Assembly (NCBI RefSeq): GCF_035818635.1
Contig: NZ_JAYLLH010000002.1
Coordinates: 1 to 64,000, forward strand
Source of the DNA: Mesobacterium_A hydrothermale
GTDB taxonomy: Bacteria; Pseudomonadota; Alphaproteobacteria; Rhodobacterales; Rhodobacteraceae
Reading direction: 5' to 3'
Length of the DNA stretch: 64,000 nucleotides
Within the stretch, counting starts at the first letter, position 1. The number at the start of each line of letters is the position of its first letter. The translations under genes were made by a program, and so were the position numbers. The notes below the pieces were generated by a model that was given only the letters and a program-made list of their open reading frames with translations, was not told the origin of the DNA and made no database searches. Of this stretch, positions 57,693 through 64,000 are shown piece after piece.

Positions 57693-59174
57693 ATGACAGA
57701 CAAGAACAAAAGCCTGAGCGAGTTGGGCCTGACCGCACGGGCCGGGCGCAACCCCGTCATCACCGGGCTGACGGTGGATTCGCGCGCGGTGGCACCTGGT
57801 ATGCTGTTCGCTGCCCTGCCGGGCACGCAGGTGCATGGCGCGACATTCATCCCGATGGCGCTGGAATATGGTGCTGCGGCGATTCTGACCGATGCCGACG
57901 GCGCCGGGATCGCGGCCGAGGCCCTGGCCGAGTCCGACGCGGCCGTCATCGTCACCCCCGACCCGCGGCAGGTGTTGGCCTATACAGCCGCGCTGTGGTT
58001 CGAACGCCAGCCCAAAACAATGGTCGCGGTCACCGGCACCAACGGCAAGACATCGGTGGCCACCTTCGTGCGCCAGATCTGGCAGGCGCTGGGGGAGACC
58101 TCTGTCAACGTTGGCACCACCGGGGTTGAAGGCGACTGGCAATACCCGTTGCGTCACACCACGCCCGAACCGATCACCCTGCACAAGGTGTTGTCAGAGG
58201 CGGCAGAGGCCGGGGTCACCCACGCGGCGATGGAAGCGTCGAGTCACGGGTTGTCACAGCGGCGGCTGGACGGCGTCACGCTGACCGCTGCGGGCTTTAC
58301 CAATTTCAGTCAGGACCACCTGGACTATCACGCCAGTTTCGAAGCCTATTTCGACGCCAAGGCCGGGCTTTTTGCCCGGGTCCTGCCCGAGGACGGGGTC
58401 GCGGTCATCAACATCACCGATCCGCGTGGCGTGGATATGGCCGCCATTGCCACCGCGCGCGGGCAGAAGGTCATCACCGTGGGCCGGGGCGAGGGCGATC
58501 TGGCGCTGGCGGGTCAACGCTATGACAGCACCGGGCAAACCATCCGCCTGACCTGGCAGGGCAGCGTGCGGCAGGAACGGCTGAACCTGATCGGCGGGTT
58601 CCAGGCGGAAAACGCGCTGTTGGCCGCGGGACTGGTGATCGCCTGCGGGGCCGAACCGGCGGCGGTGTTCAACGCACTGGGGCAACTCGGCACCGTGAGG
58701 GGCCGGATGCAACTGGCCGCAACGCGGGACAACGATGCGGCGGTGTTTGTTGACTACGCTCATACGCCTGACGCGGTGGCGACCGCGATACGGGCGCTGC
58801 GCCCGCATGTCATGGGCCGGCTGGTCGCCATTGTCGGCGCCGGTGGGGACCGCGACGCCAGCAAGCGCCCGCTGATGGGGCAGGCGGCGGCGGCGCATGC
58901 GGACATGGTGATCGTCACCGACGACAACCCGCGCAGCGAAGATCCGGCGCTGATCCGCGCCGCGGTGATGCAGGGCTGCCCCGATGCCGTGGAAATCGGC
59001 GACCGGGCCGAGGCGATCCTGCGCGGGGTCGATGCCCTGCAACCGGGCGACGCGCTGCTGATCTGCGGCAAGGGACATGAAAGCGGGCAGGTGATCGGGG
59101 ATACGATTTTCCCCTTTGACGATGTTGAACAGGCCAGTATCGCCGTGGCCGCACTGGACGGGAGAGGGCTGTGA
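57693..59174 (+). CDS. murE: UDP-MurNAc-tripeptide synthetase (DAP-adding)
   Basis: A 493-residue Mur ligase adding meso-diaminopimelate to UDP-MurNAc-L-Ala-D-Glu. The ATP loop VTGTNGKTS (about 112-120) and the DAP-specific motif DNPRSEDP (about 407-414) are present; Lys-adding enzymes lack DNPR. This agrees with a Gram-negative cell wall. The ATG at 57693 was chosen because it gives MTDKNKSLSELGL. Its stop overlaps murF GTG (GTGA). Confidence 0.96.
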   Translation: MTDKNKSLSELGLTARAGRNPVITGLTVDSRAVAPGMLFAALPGTQVHGATFIPMALEYGAAAILTDADGAGIAAEALAESDAAVIVTPDPRQVLAYTAALWFERQPKTMVAVTGTNGKTSVATFVRQIWQALGETSVNVGTTGVEGDWQYPLRHTTPEPITLHKVLSEAAEAGVTHAAMEASSHGLSQRRLDGVTLTAAGFTNFSQDHLDYHASFEAYFDAKAGLFARVLPEDGVAVINITDPRGVDMAAIATARGQKVITVGRGEGDLALAGQRYDSTGQTIRLTWQGSVRQERLNLIGGFQAENALLAAGLVIACGAEPAAVFNALGQLGTVRGRMQLAATRDNDAAVFVDYAHTPDAVATAIRALRPHVMGRLVAIVGAGGDRDASKRPLMGQAAAAHADMVIVTDDNPRSEDPALIRAAVMQGCPDAVEIGDRAEAILRGVDALQPGDALLICGKGHESGQVIGDTIFPFDDVEQASIAVAALDGRGL

Positions 59175-60628
59175 CGACGCTCTGGACATCTGAGGAGGCC
59201 GCCCGGGCGACGGCTGGGCGGAACACCGCCGACTGGTCTGCGTCCGGTGTGTCGATCGACACCCGCACGATCCAGCCCGGGGATCTGTTCGTGGCACTGA
59301 AGGCCGCGCGGGACGGGCATGACTTCGTGGCCCAGGCGTTGGAAAAGGGCGCGGCCGCTGCGTTGGTCACCCATGTTCCCGAAGGCGTGGCCGCGGATGC
59401 GCCGCTGCTGATCGTGCCGGATGTCCTGCAGGCGCTGGAAGCGATGGGCATTGCCGCCCGCGCCCGACTGTCGCGCCGCGCGCGGGTGGTGGCTGTGACA
59501 GGGTCGGTCGGCAAGACCTCGACCAAGGAAATGCTGCGCACCGTGCTGGGCGGGCAGGGCCGCGTCCATGCCGCCGAGGCGAGCTACAACAACCACTGGG
59601 GCGTGCCGCTGACGCTGGCGCGGATGCCGCGCGACGTGGATTTCGCGGTGATCGAGATCGGGATGAACCACCCGGGCGAAATCGCGCCGCTGGCACGGAT
59701 GGCCCGACCGCATGTCGCCATGGTAACGATCGTCGCGCCCGCGCACCTTGCCGCCTTCGAAAGCCTGGACGGGATCGCTCGCGAAAAGGCCAGCATCTTC
59801 GAAGGGCTCGAGCCGGGCGGCGTCGCCGTCTACAACGGGGATCTGCCGGTGTCGCATACCCTGAGAGAGATCGGCGCGCGCTTTGCCAAGCGGTTGATAT
59901 CCTTTGGTGAACAGGCGGTGAACCATCATCGCGTTCACGAGGTGCGGATCGGCGACAGCACCACCGTCGCCCAGGGCCGGGCCTGGCGGTCGCCGGTGCT
60001 TTACAAGGTTTCGGTGCCGGGGCGGCACTTTGCCGTGAACGCCATGGGCGTGATTGCCGTGGTCAGCGCGCTGCGCCTGAACCGGGCGGTTGCGGTCAAC
60101 GATCTTGGCCGTTGGTCGCCTGGCGCCGGCCGGGGCCTGCGCGAGGTCATCACGCTCGATCTGGTCAACACCGAGCAGACGGTCGAACTGATCGACGATG
60201 CCTATAACGCCAACCCCGCCAGCCTGGGCGCTTCGCTCGAGGTGCTGGCGGCGGCGGTGCCGGCCGACGGTCTTGGCCGCATCACACATGGTCGCCGCAT
60301 CGCCTATCTGGGCGACATGAAGGAACTGGGCGAAACCGAAGCCGAGTTGCACCGCGCCGTGGCCAACCACCCGGCTATGGCCCGGATCGACCTGGTGCAC
60401 TGCGTCGGGCCATTGATGCGGCATCTTTGGCAGGCGCTGCCCGACGACAAGCGCGGCCACTGGACGGAAACTTCGGCGCAGATGGCAGAGCGCATCCGTC
60501 ACGATCTGGACGCGGGCGACGTGGTTCTGGTCAAGGGGTCCTTGTCCATGGCGCTGGCCCGCGTGGTTGACGCGATCCGCAAAATGGGTCAATCCCGCGC
60601 CCGTCACGACTCCGAAGGGACCGATTAA
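59171..60628 (+). CDS. murF: UDP-MurNAc-pentapeptide synthetase
   Basis: A 485-residue Mur ligase that adds D-Ala-D-Ala. VTGSVGKTSTKEM (about 110-122) is the ATP loop, and NHHRV, IDDAYNANPAS (about 340) are MurF blocks. GTG start overlaps murE by 4 bp; TAA overlaps mraY ATG by one base. It starts TTLWTSEEAARAT. Confidence 0.95.
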   Translation: MTTLWTSEEAARATAGRNTADWSASGVSIDTRTIQPGDLFVALKAARDGHDFVAQALEKGAAAALVTHVPEGVAADAPLLIVPDVLQALEAMGIAARARLSRRARVVAVTGSVGKTSTKEMLRTVLGGQGRVHAAEASYNNHWGVPLTLARMPRDVDFAVIEIGMNHPGEIAPLARMARPHVAMVTIVAPAHLAAFESLDGIAREKASIFEGLEPGGVAVYNGDLPVSHTLREIGARFAKRLISFGEQAVNHHRVHEVRIGDSTTVAQGRAWRSPVLYKVSVPGRHFAVNAMGVIAVVSALRLNRAVAVNDLGRWSPGAGRGLREVITLDLVNTEQTVELIDDAYNANPASLGASLEVLAAAVPADGLGRITHGRRIAYLGDMKELGETEAELHRAVANHPAMARIDLVHCVGPLMRHLWQALPDDKRGHWTETSAQMAERIRHDLDAGDVVLVKGSLSMALARVVDAIRKMGQSRARHDSEGTD

Positions 60629-61710
60629 TGCTTTTCTGGCTGACCGCGCTTTCTGATGGCGGCGACGTTTTCAACCTCTTCCGCTACATCACCTTCCGTG
60701 CGGGCGGTGCGTTCCTGACGGCTTTGATTTTCGGGTTCCTGTTCGGGCGGCCGCTGATCAACGTGCTGCGCAAGCGCCAGGGCAAAGGCCAACCGATCCG
60801 CGACGATGGCCCCGAAGGTCATTTCGTCAAGGCGGGCACGCCCACCATGGGCGGGTTGCTGATCATCGGTGCGGTGGTGACCTCGACGCTGCTCTGGGCG
60901 CGGCTGGACAACCCCTTCGTCTGGATGGTGCTTTTCGTGACCATGGCCTATGCCGCGATCGGCTTTGCCGACGACTATGCCAAGGTCAAGAAACAGAACA
61001 CGGCCGGCGTGTCGGGCAAGGTGCGGCTGGTGCTGGGCCTGGTGATCGCCGCGATTGCAGGCTATTGGGCATCGGTTGCGCACCCGGCTGACCTGTCGAA
61101 CCAGCTGGCCTTGCCGGTGTTCAAGGACACGCTGATCAACCTGTCGTATTTCTTTGTACCATTCGCGGTGATCGTGATCGTGGGATCGGCCAATGCGGTG
61201 AACCTGACCGACGGACTGGACGGGCTGGCCATCATGCCGGTGATGATCGCCGCCAGCACGCTGGGCGTGATTGCCTATGCGGTGGGCCGGGTCGACTTTA
61301 CCGACTATCTTGACGTGCATTACGTGCCGGGCACCGGGGAAATCCTGGTGTTCACCGCCGGGATCGTTGGCGGGGGGCTTGGGTTCCTGTGGTACAACGC
61401 GCCGCCCGCCGCGGTGTTCATGGGCGATACCGGATCGCTGGCGCTGGGCGGCGCACTGGGGGCGATTGCCGTCGCCACCAAGCACGAGATCGTGCTGGCC
61501 ATCGTCGGCGGCCTGTTCGTGGTCGAGGCGCTGTCGGTCATCATCCAGGTGCTGTATTTCAAGCGCACCGGCAAGCGGGTCTTCCTGATGGCGCCGATCC
61601 ATCACCATTACGAGAAAAAGGGCTGGGCCGAGCCGCAGATCGTGATCCGGTTCTGGATCATCTCGCTCATTCTGGCGATCATCGGCCTCGCGACGCTGAA
61701 GGTCCGGTAA
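60628..61710 (+). CDS. mraY: Phospho-MurNAc-pentapeptide transferase (lipid I synthase)
   Basis: A 360-residue, ten-span enzyme that transfers phospho-MurNAc-pentapeptide to undecaprenyl phosphate. FADDYAKVKKQNTAG (about 113-127) and NAVNLTDGLDGLAI (about 190-203) carry the catalytic Asp residues, and HHHYEKKGW near 327 is the conserved His-rich loop. Full length. The usual next dcw genes (murD, ftsW, murG) do not follow; hisE does, on the other strand. Confidence 0.96.
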   Translation: MLFWLTALSDGGDVFNLFRYITFRAGGAFLTALIFGFLFGRPLINVLRKRQGKGQPIRDDGPEGHFVKAGTPTMGGLLIIGAVVTSTLLWARLDNPFVWMVLFVTMAYAAIGFADDYAKVKKQNTAGVSGKVRLVLGLVIAAIAGYWASVAHPADLSNQLALPVFKDTLINLSYFFVPFAVIVIVGSANAVNLTDGLDGLAIMPVMIAASTLGVIAYAVGRVDFTDYLDVHYVPGTGEILVFTAGIVGGGLGFLWYNAPPAAVFMGDTGSLALGGALGAIAVATKHEIVLAIVGGLFVVEALSVIIQVLYFKRTGKRVFLMAPIHHHYEKKGWAEPQIVIRFWIISLILAIIGLATLKVR

Positions 61711-61747
61711 GGCATGCGGCAGGGCGGGGTGCACCCGCCCGCGTGGC

Positions 61748-62065
61748 TCAGCTTTCGCGGCTGCGCTCGGCCTTTTCGGTGATCCCGGACCGGCCCGTGC
61801 GGCTGTCGAGAACCGCCATCACATCCGAGAGCGGCACATCGCAGGCCTTGAGCATCACCAGAAGGTGAAACAGCAAGTCGGCGGTTTCATTCGCCAGCTT
61901 CTGCCGGTCGCCCCGAGCGGCTTCGATGATCGCCTCGATCGCCTCTTCACCGAATTTCTCGGCGCATTTCGCCGGGCCCTTGGCCAGCAGCTTGGCGGTC
62001 CAGCTCTCGTCGGGGTCGGCCTCGGCGCGGCTGGAGACGATACGGTTCAGTTCTTCCAGGGTCAT
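61748..62065 (-). CDS. hisE: Phosphoribosyl-ATP diphosphatase
   Basis: A 105-residue HisE that hydrolyses phosphoribosyl-ATP, second step of histidine synthesis. KGPAKCAEKFGEEAIEAII (about 29-47, with the metal-binding EExxE-type acids) and NETADLLFHLLVMLKA (about 59-74) are the family motifs. Its start overlaps the hisF stop by 4 bp. It ends convergently with mraY. Confidence 0.95.
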   Translation of the reverse strand: MTLEELNRIVSSRAEADPDESWTAKLLAKGPAKCAEKFGEEAIEAIIEAARGDRQKLANETADLLFHLLVMLKACDVPLSDVMAVLDSRTGRSGITEKAERSRES

Positions 62066-62823
62066 GTCAGCCTCATCGGGATTCCGGCCGCAGCCATATG
62101 CGCCTTGGCCTCGGCAATGGTGTGGTCGCCAAAATGGAAGATCGACGCGGCAAGTACCGCGCTGGCATGGCCTTCGGTCACGCCTTCGACAAGGTGGTCC
62201 AGAGTGCCAACCCCGCCCGAGGCGATGACAGGCACCGACACCGCATCTGAAATCGCCCGGGTCAGCGGCAGGTTGAACCCCGCCCGCGTGCCGTCGCGGT
62301 CCATGCTGGTCAGAAGGATTTCGCCGGCGCCTTTTTCAACCACCGTGCGGGCGAAGTCTACCGCGTCGATGCCCGTGGATTTGCGGCCGCCATGGGTGAA
62401 GATCTCCCACCGGCCGGGTTCGACGGTCTTGGCGTCGATGGCGACCACGATGCACTGGCTGCCGAACTGGTCGGCGGCCTCGGCCACCACGTCGGGGTTG
62501 GCCACGGCGGCAGAGTTGAAGCTGACCTTGTCGGCGCCTGCCAGCAGCAGCGCCCGGACATCGGCCACGGTGCGCACGCCGCCGCCCACGGTCAACGGGA
62601 TAAAGCACTGTTCGGCGGTGCGGGTGACCACGTCGAACATGGTGCCGCGGTTTTCATGGGTGGCGTGAATGTCGAGAAAGGTGATCTCGTCCGCGCCGGC
62701 AGCGTCATAGGCGCGGGCTGCGTCCACCGGATCGCCGGCGTCGCGCAGATCGACGAAATTGACGCCCTTGACCACGCGGCCATCGGCGACATCAAGACAG
62801 GGGATGATGCGGGTTTTCAGCAT
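62062..62823 (-). CDS. hisF: Imidazole glycerol phosphate synthase subunit HisF
   Basis: A 253-residue (beta-alpha)8 cyclase that works with HisH glutaminase to form IGP and AICAR. RIIPCLDVADGRVVKG (about 5-20, catalytic Asp11), SFNSAAVANPDVV and LLTSMDRDGTRAGFN (second catalytic Asp, about 130) are present. Start ATG 62823; overlaps hisE. hisH and hisA are not in the window. Confidence 0.97.
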   Translation of the reverse strand: MLKTRIIPCLDVADGRVVKGVNFVDLRDAGDPVDAARAYDAAGADEITFLDIHATHENRGTMFDVVTRTAEQCFIPLTVGGGVRTVADVRALLLAGADKVSFNSAAVANPDVVAEAADQFGSQCIVVAIDAKTVEPGRWEIFTHGGRKSTGIDAVDFARTVVEKGAGEILLTSMDRDGTRAGFNLPLTRAISDAVSVPVIASGGVGTLDHLVEGVTEGHASAVLAASIFHFGDHTIAEAKAHMAAAGIPMRLT

Positions 62824-62899
62824 ATCCGCCTTATGACGTGGATTTGGCTGTGGGGGAAGGGGGACAGTGGGGGAAGGGGGAATGCGCCTGCGGCGCATG

Positions 62900-62951
62900 C
62901 GAGAGGCGCTGCCTCTCGCGCTCTCCGGGATATTTTTCGCCAGAAGAAGGC
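62900..62951 (+). repeat. Intergenic hairpin-plus-tail repeat, copy G
   Basis: GAGAGGC-GCT-GCCTCTC hairpin (62901-62917), then CTCTCCGGGATATTTTTCG and CCAGAAGAAGG. A second hairpin ATGCGCC-TGC-GGCGCAT (62882-62898) precedes it. Differs from copy F in three of 52 bases. Confidence 0.75.
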
Positions 62952-62959
62952 AGCAGCGG

Positions 62960-63241
62960 TCAAGCTGCCGGACGGTGGCGGGCGCGCCATTCCGTGAGGG
63001 CGGCGAGGATCAGCAGGACGGGTGTGCCCAGGGCGAGGCCGGTTTGTGCGAGCAGCAGGCCCGCGCCCTGCACCAGGATATCCAGTGCGGAGGTCGTGGT
63101 TTGATGTGCCAGCCACGCATCCGTGGCGATCAGCGCCAGCGTGGTCAGGGCAAGGGCGATCAGCACGCCGCGCGCCCGGGCAGAGCGGGTGAGGGCAGCA
63201 AGACCGAGCGACAGGGCGGGGATGAGGAGGAGGTGCAGCAT
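62960..63241 (-). CDS. Small membrane protein, unknown function
   Basis: A 93-residue protein with three hydrophobic spans (about 3-22, 26-45, 58-85) and a charged C-terminal tail. No motif. It is followed on the minus strand by repeat copy G and precedes nothing else in the same operon that I can tell. Not recognised. Confidence 0.6.
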   Translation of the reverse strand: MLHLLLIPALSLGLAALTRSARARGVLIALALTTLALIATDAWLAHQTTTSALDILVQGAGLLLAQTGLALGTPVLLILAALTEWRARHRPAA

Positions 63242-63292
63242 GGGGTCAGCTTGCCGCAGGTGGCACGGTTTGGGCAGTCAGGTATTCCTGAC

Positions 63293-63628
63293 TCAGTTCG
63301 CGGTCTGCAAGGCGATTTCCTGCGTGAGTGCACCGCTGTCGGCGTCGAAGATCAGGATGCGGTTGTCCGCTGTCACCACAGCATACCAGCCCGCGCCCCG
63401 GGTGAAGGCAGTGGCGGTTGTGCCGGCGGGCAGGGTGATGACCTCTGGCATGGGCACGGCGGGGCCGCTATAGCGGGACCAGATCAAGCCGACGATGATC
63501 ACGATGCCCGCGATCATCACCACCATCAGCACCGTCACCAGCAGGCGCAGGACCCGCAGGCTGGCGGGCAGTTCGAATTCCGGGTCGGGAGCGTTGTCCA
63601 TGTCGTCCACCGTGATCTGTGTCACCAT
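63293..63628 (-). CDS. DUF6476-like membrane-anchored protein
   Basis: A 111-residue protein with one span (about 25-50, VLRLLVTVLMVVMIAGIVII) and a periplasmic beta-rich tail (VITLPAGTTATAFTRGAGWYAVVTADNRILIFD), like the DUF6476 family of alphaproteobacteria. ATG 63628 gives MVTQITVDDMDNAPD. Its 5' end overlaps that of the RluD-like gene on the other strand by 29 bp, leaving no ordinary promoter gap. Confidence 0.65.
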   Translation of the reverse strand: MVTQITVDDMDNAPDPEFELPASLRVLRLLVTVLMVVMIAGIVIIVGLIWSRYSGPAVPMPEVITLPAGTTATAFTRGAGWYAVVTADNRILIFDADSGALTQEIALQTAN

Positions 63629-64000
63629 CGGCGCCAACCCGCCGTCGCGCCTTGATAAGGCGCTGGCCCGCGATGTGCCAGAGGAAGCAGCGCTGTCACG
63701 TACCCGGCTGGCCCGGCTGATCGCCGAAGGCGCCGTTGTGCGCGCGGGCCTGATCCTTGCGGACCCGAAGGCCCGGGTGGCCGAGGGGGACGAGATCGAG
63801 ATAACCGTGGCGGCAGCGCAGGACTATGATGTGCTGCCCGAGGATATCCCGCTGGACATCGCGTTCGAGGATGATGAGTTGATCGTGGTGAACAAACCTG
63901 CGGGCATGGTGGTGCATCCGGCGCCGGGGTCGCCCTCGGGCACATTGGTGAACGCGCTGCTGCATCATTTCGGCGGCACCCTGTCGGGGGTGGGTGGCGA
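63600..64000 (+). CDS. RluD-family pseudouridine synthase (5' part)
   Basis: The N-terminal 133 codons of an RluC/RluD-type pseudouridine synthase; it runs off the window. An S4 RNA-binding domain (SRTRLARLIAEGAVV, about 31-45) is followed by the start of the catalytic domain FEDDELIVVNKPAGMVVHPAPG (about 91-112). The catalytic Asp lies beyond the edge. Start ATG 63600 or GTG 63612. The gene overlaps the divergent DUF6476-like gene. Confidence 0.85.
   Translation, partial: MSSTVICVTIGANPPSRLDKALARDVPEEAALSRTRLARLIAEGAVVRAGLILADPKARVAEGDEIEITVAAAQDYDVLPEDIPLDIAFEDDELIVVNKPAGMVVHPAPGSPSGTLVNALLHHFGGTLSGVGG

Overview
The window is high-GC chromosomal DNA from an alphaproteobacterium, most likely a Rhodobacterales (Rhodobacteraceae, roseobacter-type) genome. 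The grounds are the protein sequences, the order Suv3-like helicase / S4 RNA-binding protein / FdxA / CarD, a class A RNase P RNA, a LysR-metF pair, a DUF1127-LysR pair, and the GC-rich gene-end repeats described below. I cannot name a species. There are no rRNA or tRNA genes, CRISPR arrays, prophages or intact insertion sequences; this is mostly core genome, densely packed, with many 1-bp or 4-bp start/stop overlaps.

Layout. 1-2.5 kb: MAPEG protein, metF and a divergent MetR-like regulator. 2.5-3.7 kb: cold-shock protein, Spx/ArsC-like protein, small membrane protein. 3.7-6.2 kb (minus): a bufferin-type operon (DUF2282 precursor, MNIO/DUF692 enzyme, DUF2063 partner, DoxX protein), a copper-associated RiPP system, with a perfect 13-bp hairpin between precursor and enzyme. 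6.5-13 kb: thrS, an MFS permease, an alpha/beta hydrolase with an Asp nucleophile, a periplasmic GPx, a DksA-like zinc-finger protein. 13-18.9 kb (minus): pepF, an ATP-dependent DNA ligase with its associated exonuclease, a lipase-like hydrolase, an SCP2 protein. 19-24 kb (plus): TPR protein, helicase, S4 protein, fdxA, carD. 24-32.6 kb: a Kef-type antiporter, an Lrp regulator beside what looks like a deleted hppD remnant, an 843-residue PilM/GspL-like protein, a SIMPL protein, metY. 33-45 kb: glycosyltransferase-like protein, CPBP protease, UPF0173 hydrolase, gatC-gatA, lipoprotein, amidase, rnpB, rpmG, Bax inhibitor, LysR, ribD, nrdR. 45.4-53.3 kb (minus): one B12 uptake operon under a cobalamin riboswitch, btuB-btuF-btuC-btuD-(signal-less binding protein)-exbB-exbD-exbD-tonB. 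53.5-61.7 kb (plus): the division/cell-wall cluster mraZ-rsmH-ftsL-ftsI-murE-murF-mraY behind a promoter with candidate MraZ boxes. 61.7-64 kb: hisE, hisF, two small membrane proteins and the start of an RluD-family gene.

How it works together. The B12 operon has its outer-membrane receptor, ABC importer and own energy-transducing complex, all read from one B12-sensing leader. The dcw genes form a single coupled operon feeding lipid-II synthesis and septal peptidoglycan. The bufferin operon is a self-contained metal-stress module.

The observations I consider most worth following are (1) a seven-copy intergenic repeat whose hairpin stems differ but keep pairing, joined to a conserved tail; (2) the bufferin operon and its hairpin; (3) the hppD remnant; (4) the signal-less binding protein inside the B12 operon; and (5) the mraZ promoter. 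All functional statements are from sequence reading alone; no database search was possible.
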